A stretch of 25,791 nucleotides of DNA, from the NCBI GenBank assembly GCA_934636435.1, contig CAKUAQ010000032.1, positions 1 through 25,791 on the forward strand, given 5' to 3'. Source of the stretch: an uncultured Eubacteriales bacterium (GTDB lineage Bacteria; Bacillota; Clostridia; Oscillospirales; Acutalibacteraceae). Each line of letters starts with the position of its first letter. The first letter of the stretch is position 1. Below, in pieces: positions 1 to 6,739 of the stretch. The notes beneath the pieces are model-generated. The model was not told the origin of the DNA and did not search any database. It was given only the letters and a program-made list of their open reading frames with translations. The position numbers were made by a program, and so were the translations under genes.

Positions 1-120
1 AATGTGGGGGATTCCGCTACCGCCTCTATTGAGATGGTGTTCCGGCGGGAGGAGATCAACGGCAGCGTCTATTATAAGCTGTATATGAATGACGCGGAGG
101 CCTATATCGGCTATCCCGAG
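1..120 (+). repeat. Direct repeat copy 1 (near-identical DNA, copy 2 at 574-693)
   Basis: Bases 1-120 match bases 574-693 with only two differences (g78 versus a651, and g109 versus t682). The second difference turns a glycine codon into cysteine. The offset is 573 bases, exactly 191 codons and one protein repeat unit. Similarity continues more weakly to about base 230. Confidence 0.95.
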
Positions 121-1008
121 GCCGTCTTCAAGGCGCTGAACCACTATAATGAGATCACCGAGAAATTTGAGGGAGCCTATATCGGCGTATCCAATGAGGA
201 GTCGGCGCTCAGTCTGTCCCTGACCCCCAATACACAGGAGATTCCTGTGGTGAAAACCTTCGACGGCTTTAGCGCGGGTCAGGGCACGGTGGAGGATAAC
301 GCCGACGGCTCCCATCGGATCACGTTCAATGCGGGGTATACCGCCGTCACCTCGACCTACAAGATTGATCTGACCAAGGGCTTCCGCTGGAATTATGAGG
401 ATGCCCAGTTCGGTCTGCATCTGAAGTTCAGGCAGACGAAGGATGCAGAGCCTACCCCCTTCCAGATGACGTGGCTGCTGAATGAGACGGAAGTAGCTAC
501 CGATCTGCTGTTCTACCCCAACGGCTCCGCCATCGGCGTTTCTTCCCGGAATACCTTCGGCGGTCTGAATTTTAATGTGGGGGATTCCGCTACCGCCTCT
601 ATTGAGATGGTGTTCCGGCGGGAGGAGATCAACGGCAGCGTCTATTATAAACTGTATATGAATGACGCGGAGGCCTATATCTGCTATCCCGAGGATACCT
701 TTGAGGCGCTGAACCACTATAATCCTGCCACCGGCGAATTTGAGGGAGCATACATCGGCGTATCCAATGAGGGGGCGGCGCTCAGCCTGTCCATTGAACC
801 GATCACCGACCCGACAACGGGCGATGTCAATGGGGACGGCACGGTGGATGTGCGGGATCTGGTTTGCCTGAATGATTATTTGACCGATCCGAATGCACCC
901 ATCCGCGTGAAGAATGGCGATTTGGATCTCAACGGTCTGGTGGATGCAGAGGATCTGGTGCTTCTGCGCAAGCTGCTGTTAGGGGGCGTCACCATTATAG
1001 CACCTTAG
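1..1008 (+). CDS. Dockerin-bearing surface repeat protein (5' end missing)
   Basis: The frame is open from base 1, and the residues before the first possible start match the inside of the same repeat further on (NFNVGDSATAS). The true start is therefore upstream of the window. The visible part holds the end of one repeat, then one full ~190-residue repeat (about 262-800), then a type I dockerin (about 820-984). The dockerin has two calcium-loop segments, DVNGDGTVDVRDL and DLDLNGLVDAEDL. Dockerins bind cohesins, so this protein is probably secreted and docked onto a cellulosome-like scaffold or a cell-surface cohesin; no cohesin is visible here. The repeat resembles a concanavalin/LamG-type beta sandwich by its alternating strands and the Y-x-L-Y-M-N-D pattern, but I cannot name the family. 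It is shared with the next gene, 31 bases downstream, and the two are probably one operon. Confidence 0.9.
   Translation, partial: NVGDSATASIEMVFRREEINGSVYYKLYMNDAEAYIGYPEAVFKALNHYNEITEKFEGAYIGVSNEESALSLSLTPNTQEIPVVKTFDGFSAGQGTVEDNADGSHRITFNAGYTAVTSTYKIDLTKGFRWNYEDAQFGLHLKFRQTKDAEPTPFQMTWLLNETEVATDLLFYPNGSAIGVSSRNTFGGLNFNVGDSATASIEMVFRREEINGSVYYKLYMNDAEAYICYPEDTFEALNHYNPATGEFEGAYIGVSNEGAALSLSIEPITDPTTGDVNGDGTVDVRDLVCLNDYLTDPNAPIRVKNGDLDLNGLVDAEDLVLLRKLLLGGVTIIAP
574..693 (+). repeat. Direct repeat copy 2 (near-identical DNA, copy 1 at 1-120)
   Basis: This is the second copy of the 120-base near-identical segment inside the dockerin gene, 573 bases from the first. Such low synonymous divergence points to recent duplication or gene conversion between repeat units. 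Confidence 0.95.
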
Positions 1009-1039
1009 CACCTTGGATTTAGGGAGGAAAGGCGATTGT

Positions 1040-4000
1040 ATGAGAAAATATCTTATGAAAAGAGTCGGAGCGCTCTTTCTCGGCATAGCAATGCTCGGTG
1101 CGCTGTTTACGGAGGGGATCCTCTGGTTCGCCGCAGCTGCCGACACATTCACCGGCCTGACTGAAGGACAGGGCACGGTGGAGGATAACCCGGACGGATC
1201 CCATCGGATCACCTTTGCTGTGGGCTATGCCGCGGTCACTTCGACGTATAAGATTGATCTGACCAAGGGCTTTCGCTGGAACTATGAGAATGCCCAGTTC
1301 GGTCTGCGTCTGAAGTTTAAGGAATCGGCAGATGGGGAAGCCATTCCGTTCCAGATGATGTGGCTGCTGAACGACACCGATGTGGCGACGGATCTGCTGT
1401 TTTATCCCAACGGCTCCGCCATCGGCGTCGGCTCCCGGAATCATTACACCGGGCTGAATTTCAGCGTGGGTGACTCCGCTACCGCTTCCGTGGAGATGGT
1501 GTTCCGGCGGGAGGAGATTTCCGGCGCCGTCTACTATAAACTGTACATGAACGGTCAGGAGGCCTATATCGGCTATTCCGAAGCCGACTTCAATGCCCTG
1601 AATCACTATAACGCCGCTACCGGCACCTTTGGCGGCGCCTATATCGGTGTATCCAATGAGGATTTCGCTCTGAGTGTGCTGGTTTCTGCTGTGACCGGCG
1701 AGGACGGGGAGGATACCGAAGCCGGCTTTGCGTTTTCCCAGCCCTCCCACGGGACGGTGACGGCGGGGGAAAACGGATGGAATGAGATCGCCTTTCAGCA
1801 GACCTATGCGGCAGCGGTGTCGACCGGGCGCGTGGACCTGATGCAGGGGTTCCGATGGCAGTATACCGATGCCTTTTGGGGGCTGCACGTTTCCTTCCTG
1901 AGTGAATCGGGGGCGGAACCGTCTCCTTTCCGGATGGCGTGGCTGCTGAACGATACGGATGTGGCCACCGATCTGCTGTTCTACCCCGATGAGGGGAGAA
2001 ATCAGGTGGGCATGGCTACCCGGGGCGGATATATGGGGCTCAACGACTGGCAGGGAGATTCCTCCACCGGACTGCTGAACCTGATCTTCAAAAAGGAGAC
2101 CCTCTCCGATGGGACGTATTACGTCCTGTACATCAACGAGGTGCGGGGAGGCATCGCGTTCTCCGAGGAGGAGTTCAAGACCGTCAATCGCTACGATACG
2201 GGAACCGGCACCTATCGGGGCTGCTACCTGTCGCTTTTCGCCGAGGGCGGAGCCGGTGCAATCCGGATACGCGCCAATCGGGACAATGCGGAATCCAGGA
2301 CCTTTACCGGTTTTTCCGACGGTCAGGGTACGGTGGTCAATAACGGGGACGGCTCCCATTCCATTACTTTCAATGTGGGCTACGCTGCCGTCACCTCCAC
2401 GTATAAAATAGATCTGACCAGAGGCTTCCGCTGGAATTACGAGGATGCCCGGTTCGGTTTGCACCTGAGCTTTAAGCAGGCGATCGACGGTGCTGCCGCG
2501 CCGTTTATGATGGCCTGGCTGCTGAATGAGACGGATGTGGCCACCGATCTGCTGTTCTATCCGGGGGAAGCCTGCGTCGGCGTGGCCTCGCGCAACGGCT
2601 TCCAGGGATTGAATTATACGGTCGGACAATCCGTCACCGCCCAGCTGGAAATGGCATTCAGGCCGGTGGAGATCGAGGGCGCCGTCTATTATATGCTCTA
2701 TGTGAACGGTGAGGAAGGGCATATCGGCTATCCTGAAGCCGCTTTCAACGCACTGAATAACTACGATCCGGCTACCGGTGCATTCCGGGGAGCCTATATC
2801 AGCCTATCCAACGAGAGTGTGCCGCTCAGCGTGCATTTTGCGCCTGGTGCGGCGGAAAAGCCCGAGGATGCCGATCATTCCTTTGCCTTTCCCAATCCGA
2901 TGAACGGAACCGTAACCACCCGGGATACCGGCTGGCACGATATCGTGTTCAAACAGACCTACGTGAAGGCCTCCTCCGGTTATCCCATTGATCTGATCCG
3001 CGGTTTCCGGTGGCAGTACACGGATGCGTTCTGGGGGCTGCATATCTCCTTTATGAAAGAGCGGAATGGGGATCCGTATCCCTTCCGGATGTCGTGGCTG
3101 CTGAATGATACCGATATCGCCACGGATATGCTGTTCTATCCCGACGAGGGCCGAAATAAGGTCGGCATGGCGGCTCGCGGCGGGTACATGGGCCTCAACG
3201 ACTGGCAGGGCGATTCACCCACCGCCATGCTGGATCTGACTTTCAGAAAGCAGATCATTTCCGACGCGACCTATTATGTACTGTATATCAACGGTCTGCG
3301 GGGCGGTATTGCGTATACCGAGGCGGAATTCAATGACCTCAATAATTACGATGCGGAAACCGGCGTGTACGGCGGCTGTTACCTGTCGGTTTTCTCCGAG
3401 GGCGGCGTCGGCGCTATCGGCCTGTATGCCAACGGCGATACGGTGCCTGTGGAAACACCGTTCGTTGGAGAGGGCGCCGGTGTCGCCCAGTCCAAGGTGC
3501 CCTACGACCTTACCTTGGCGGCGTCGCAGGCGGCAAAGTCCACCTTTACCATGGAATTGACCGAGGGCTTTGCCTTCGATCTGTCCGCATGGCCGAAAAC
3601 CGGCTGCGATACTGTGACCGTAGGGCTGTCGGGCAGCTATTGGCAGATGAATATGGATCCAAACGGCAGCGACGAAGCCACCTGCTCCATGTGGTTCACC
3701 AACCGGAATGGCCGCCTCGCCGTGCAGATCGGTGACGGAGAGCCGACGGAAACGGGCCTGTCCGTATCCGGGGAACATGTGCTGTCTTTCCGCTATGAGG
3801 CCGCGCTGGGCGGCTACCGGGCGTATGTGGATGAGGTCCCCCTGCCTGGCAATGCCGCGGTGATCCCGGCGTACCGTTTCCGGGTGCTGAACAATCACAA
3901 CGAAGCGGTTGACGCTTTTAACGGCGCGTTTGTCCGGTTTGCGGCCGACAGCGCGTTCACGGTCAAGGGGATCTGCCGGGTGAGCCCGCAGGAGTCCTTT

Positions 4001-6502
4001 GTCCGCACCTCGGAGGGCTTCACTCTGCGGCGGGATGCCATTCTCTATGAGATGCTCTTTGACGGGGCGGATACGGCCACCGCCACCTGGGCGACCGATC
4101 TGACCCGCGGTTTTCTGCTTTCTCTGGATCAGCTGGCGGATAACGGCGATGCGTATGCGGAGCTGGCTTTTGCGGGGGATTATCGGGACGATGCCGCCTA
4201 TGCCAAAACGATCCGCCTGCGGCAGAAGAACGGCCGTCTGCACGCCGTTGTGTGGGATGGTACGAGTGAAACGGCCGCTACGGATTTCGGCACACCGTTT
4301 GCGGGTACCCATACCGTGCAGGCGGTTCCCGTGACCTCCATGGGGATCACCACCTACCACATGACGATTGACGGCAGGGAGTTCACCGGCGGCTTCGCCA
4401 TCCCGGAGAACGATTTCAAGAAAATAGCGGTCTACAATCAGGCGACGATCCGCTTTGAAGGAACCTATCTGCGGTTTTCGGCATCGGATGGGGCGCGGAT
4501 ATCCGCATTTGCTCATGCGGACGAAGCGTTTGTCAGCGAGGACGGCGTGTTTTATACCTTGACGGACGGCAAATACGCCTTATCCCTGAATGACCGTCAG
4601 TCTGTGTTCTCCACATACAGTCTGGAGCTTACCGAGGGTGTGGCTTTCACTCCGGATCGGCTGGATGGTGTGTTCACCGTCCGACTGGCCGACTCCGTAT
4701 GGAGTATGCTGGGCGGTACGGATACGGGCGTGCAGCCGGTCATCCGGCTGAAGCAGGAGGATGGCCGTCTGTATGTGTCGGTGAGCGACGGATCGGCCCG
4801 GGACAGCTATGTGTCCATCCCGGGGAAAATTGCCGAGGAGCACACGATCGCATTCCGCCGGATCACGGTGGACGGTACGGGCGAGGTCTACGCGCTCTGT
4901 GTTGACGATTATACGATCCGGAACGGATACTATCTGACGCCGGAGCAGTTCCGGACGCTGAATGGGTATGATGCCGTTACGGGTACCTCCAGCGGCGCCG
5001 TATTCAGCCTGTCGACGGAAAAGGCGATAAGCATTTCCCGGATCTGCGCGGCTGCGGCCTTTGAAGGTTCTGCCTCGTTCAGTTACAGCGAGCCGACGGA
5101 GGACCACTACGATCTGGAGTTTATCGGCACCTCCTATGAACGGGGTGTCTCCCGGTGGCGGTCCGATCTGACGGCGGGCCTGTCCTTTGAGGTGACGAAT
5201 GCATCCGGATGGATCATGCTCCGCTTTGCCAACACCTTCAACGGCATGTATATGGAGGTGCCGGGCAATACGATCAACAACTATCAGCCGATGATCCGTC
5301 TGGAGCAGTGGGGAGAGGGGCGAATGCTCACCTCCATCAAGCTCGGCGCCGGCGACCGTTATATCAGCTATCTGGAAAACTATAATCTGGTGGGGCGGCA
5401 TTTCCTGACCGCCAAGCTGGTGCCGGACAGCAAGACGGGCGTGCCGGTCTATAAATTCTTCCTGGACGGCATGGAGATCTGCAAGGAATTCACCATGAGT
5501 CAGGGGATATTCAAGAAAATCAACGGCTACGATAAGGTGACGGATACCTTTAGCGGGGCGCACGTCCTGTTCACCTCGCAGAACGGAGCAACCATCCGGG
5601 ATGTACATACCCTGACTCCGGGTAAAACGGAGGATAAGGGCGATTGGATCACCGCTACCGCCGGAGAAGTGACAAAGCTCTCGGAGGGTGCCTACGCGCT
5701 GCAATTGGGAGCGCTGTCCGGCCTCCGCGCCAAGAAGCTGGTGGATATGGAAAAGGGCATGACCATGTCCGTCCGGAGCGGGGCGGAGGCGCTGCATTTC
5801 GGCATCGCCCTGTCCATGAAGGCCGACGGTATCCTGCCGGATGTGCCGGCCATCGTTGCCGATGAATACGGAGTGAGTTATACCTTCACAAAAACGGCGG
5901 ACGGGACCTATACCGTGCGCTCCTCCGACGGTCTGTACGCGGTCTGTTCCGGAGATCTGACCGGGACGCATACGTACAGTCTGGTTAAGATCACGGACAA
6001 AAACGGGGAGGAACGGTATACGCTGGCCATCGACGGGAAAGCGGTCTTTGAGGACGGAATGACCTATGAGACCTATCTGATGATGAGCAACGGGTCCAAG
6101 GGACTGTATCCCACTGTATTTGCCATGAATGGGATGACGGTCGAGAACCTTACCGGTGTGTTCAGCGAGAATGCGGTGATCGACTCCGATGGTTGGTGGA
6201 ACGATGATTTTGAGCCGGATGACGGATCGGAAGATGCCGACGGCGGAGACCGGGCCCCGGACACTCCGAAGCCGTATCCGACCGTAGACACCGACGACGG
6301 GGACGATGGCTTGAATGACACCGACGGGAAAAAGACCCAGCGGGTGCGTGTCGGCCGCGTGAAGATCAAGCAGGATCCGATCGTGCGCTACGTCATGGAT
6401 TGGTGGATCGTCATTATTGCGGTGGCGGCCGTGGGTCTTGCGACGGTTCTTGTGATTCTCTTTGTCCCCTTTAAGAAGAAGGAAAAGAAAGAAGAGCCGT
6501 AA
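1040..6502 (+). CDS. Giant nine-repeat surface protein with C-terminal membrane anchor
   Basis: The ATG at 1040 (1820 residues) is chosen over an in-frame start 27 bases upstream. It follows GGGAGGAAAGG and opens a clear signal peptide (MRKYLMKRVG, then a hydrophobic stretch to AAAA at 31-34). The mature protein has about nine repeats starting near residues 36, 230, 420, 614, 805, 982, 1162, 1341 and 1534. Hallmarks are a D-L-T-x-G-F-R-W-like strand near the front and L-N-x-Y-D-x-x-T-G-x-F-x-G-A-Y at the end. Units 1-4 alternate in two subtypes (A-B-A-B), and units 5-9 are more diverged. An Asp-rich linker (about 1715-1770) leads to a transmembrane helix (about 1788-1810) and a KKKEKKEEP tail. 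It is probably a long cell-surface stalk or glycan-binding array. No catalytic motif was recognised, and the family is not known to me. Confidence 0.93.
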   Translation: MRKYLMKRVGALFLGIAMLGALFTEGILWFAAAADTFTGLTEGQGTVEDNPDGSHRITFAVGYAAVTSTYKIDLTKGFRWNYENAQFGLRLKFKESADGEAIPFQMMWLLNDTDVATDLLFYPNGSAIGVGSRNHYTGLNFSVGDSATASVEMVFRREEISGAVYYKLYMNGQEAYIGYSEADFNALNHYNAATGTFGGAYIGVSNEDFALSVLVSAVTGEDGEDTEAGFAFSQPSHGTVTAGENGWNEIAFQQTYAAAVSTGRVDLMQGFRWQYTDAFWGLHVSFLSESGAEPSPFRMAWLLNDTDVATDLLFYPDEGRNQVGMATRGGYMGLNDWQGDSSTGLLNLIFKKETLSDGTYYVLYINEVRGGIAFSEEEFKTVNRYDTGTGTYRGCYLSLFAEGGAGAIRIRANRDNAESRTFTGFSDGQGTVVNNGDGSHSITFNVGYAAVTSTYKIDLTRGFRWNYEDARFGLHLSFKQAIDGAAAPFMMAWLLNETDVATDLLFYPGEACVGVASRNGFQGLNYTVGQSVTAQLEMAFRPVEIEGAVYYMLYVNGEEGHIGYPEAAFNALNNYDPATGAFRGAYISLSNESVPLSVHFAPGAAEKPEDADHSFAFPNPMNGTVTTRDTGWHDIVFKQTYVKASSGYPIDLIRGFRWQYTDAFWGLHISFMKERNGDPYPFRMSWLLNDTDIATDMLFYPDEGRNKVGMAARGGYMGLNDWQGDSPTAMLDLTFRKQIISDATYYVLYINGLRGGIAYTEAEFNDLNNYDAETGVYGGCYLSVFSEGGVGAIGLYANGDTVPVETPFVGEGAGVAQSKVPYDLTLAASQAAKSTFTMELTEGFAFDLSAWPKTGCDTVTVGLSGSYWQMNMDPNGSDEATCSMWFTNRNGRLAVQIGDGEPTETGLSVSGEHVLSFRYEAALGGYRAYVDEVPLPGNAAVIPAYRFRVLNNHNEAVDAFNGAFVRFAADSAFTVKGICRVSPQESFVRTSEGFTLRRDAILYEMLFDGADTATATWATDLTRGFLLSLDQLADNGDAYAELAFAGDYRDDAAYAKTIRLRQKNGRLHAVVWDGTSETAATDFGTPFAGTHTVQAVPVTSMGITTYHMTIDGREFTGGFAIPENDFKKIAVYNQATIRFEGTYLRFSASDGARISAFAHADEAFVSEDGVFYTLTDGKYALSLNDRQSVFSTYSLELTEGVAFTPDRLDGVFTVRLADSVWSMLGGTDTGVQPVIRLKQEDGRLYVSVSDGSARDSYVSIPGKIAEEHTIAFRRITVDGTGEVYALCVDDYTIRNGYYLTPEQFRTLNGYDAVTGTSSGAVFSLSTEKAISISRICAAAAFEGSASFSYSEPTEDHYDLEFIGTSYERGVSRWRSDLTAGLSFEVTNASGWIMLRFANTFNGMYMEVPGNTINNYQPMIRLEQWGEGRMLTSIKLGAGDRYISYLENYNLVGRHFLTAKLVPDSKTGVPVYKFFLDGMEICKEFTMSQGIFKKINGYDKVTDTFSGAHVLFTSQNGATIRDVHTLTPGKTEDKGDWITATAGEVTKLSEGAYALQLGALSGLRAKKLVDMEKGMTMSVRSGAEALHFGIALSMKADGILPDVPAIVADEYGVSYTFTKTADGTYTVRSSDGLYAVCSGDLTGTHTYSLVKITDKNGEERYTLAIDGKAVFEDGMTYETYLMMSNGSKGLYPTVFAMNGMTVENLTGVFSENAVIDSDGWWNDDFEPDDGSEDADGGDRAPDTPKPYPTVDTDDGDDGLNDTDGKKTQRVRVGRVKIKQDPIVRYVMDWWIVIIAVAAVGLATVLVILFVPFKKKEKKEEP
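1142..3443 (+). repeat. Two tandem copies of an A-B double repeat
   Basis: The first four protein repeats form two A-B pairs, about 1142-2299 and 2300-3443. A units share GQGTV, GFRWNYE and YPNGSAIGV-like segments. B units share TDAFWGLH, YPDEGRN and GGYMGLNDWQGDS. A units match each other, and the repeat in the upstream dockerin gene, better than they match B units, so a two-domain block appears to have been duplicated. Confidence 0.85.
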
Positions 6503-6739
6503 GCGGTGCACGTCGAAGAACCGCACAGGCGCTCCGGGAGATATGCGGCGAAACAGGTCGTGTGTCTTCCGGCGGCCTGTGCGGTGTCTGCCGAAACAGC
6601 CGGTCCTGTGCCGTCGGATAGGAGTCCGCATCCGGCGGTGCGCACAGGCTCCGGTCAGTCGGCTGCGCAGCGGAGCCTTTCCCGGTCGCTGCACAGGATT
6701 TTTATTTGGGTTGTACACATTACGGATTGGGGTATTCAC
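6503..6739. other. Non-coding gap with five GCACAGG motifs
   Basis: No gene is supported in these 237 bases, although the downstream frame happens to stay open through them. GCACAGG occurs at 6523-6529, 6642-6648 and 6691-6697. Its complement CCTGTGC occurs at 6576-6582 and 6605-6611. The first copy and the first inverted copy form an 11-bp perfect inverted repeat (6520-6530 with 6575-6585). No convincing -35/-10 pair was found. Confidence 0.6.
6646..6678 (+). terminator. Possible hairpin after the surface-protein gene
   Basis: AGGCTCCG (6646-6653) pairs with CGGAGCCT (6671-6678) around a 17-base loop that contains the palindrome CTGCGCAG. Only TTT follows the stem, so termination would be weak. 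It may instead be a leader structure of the next transcript. Confidence 0.25.

Noticed and set aside
1019..2722. Minus-strand open frame of 567 codons
   Set aside because: It is antisense to the repeated units of the surface protein, and its apparent internal repeats only mirror those of the real gene.
6506..6739. 78-codon N-terminal extension of the binding-protein frame
   Set aside because: It would put Arg/Ser-rich sequence before a good signal peptide and would read through a motif-rich, structured gap. The ATG at 6740 is the sensible start.
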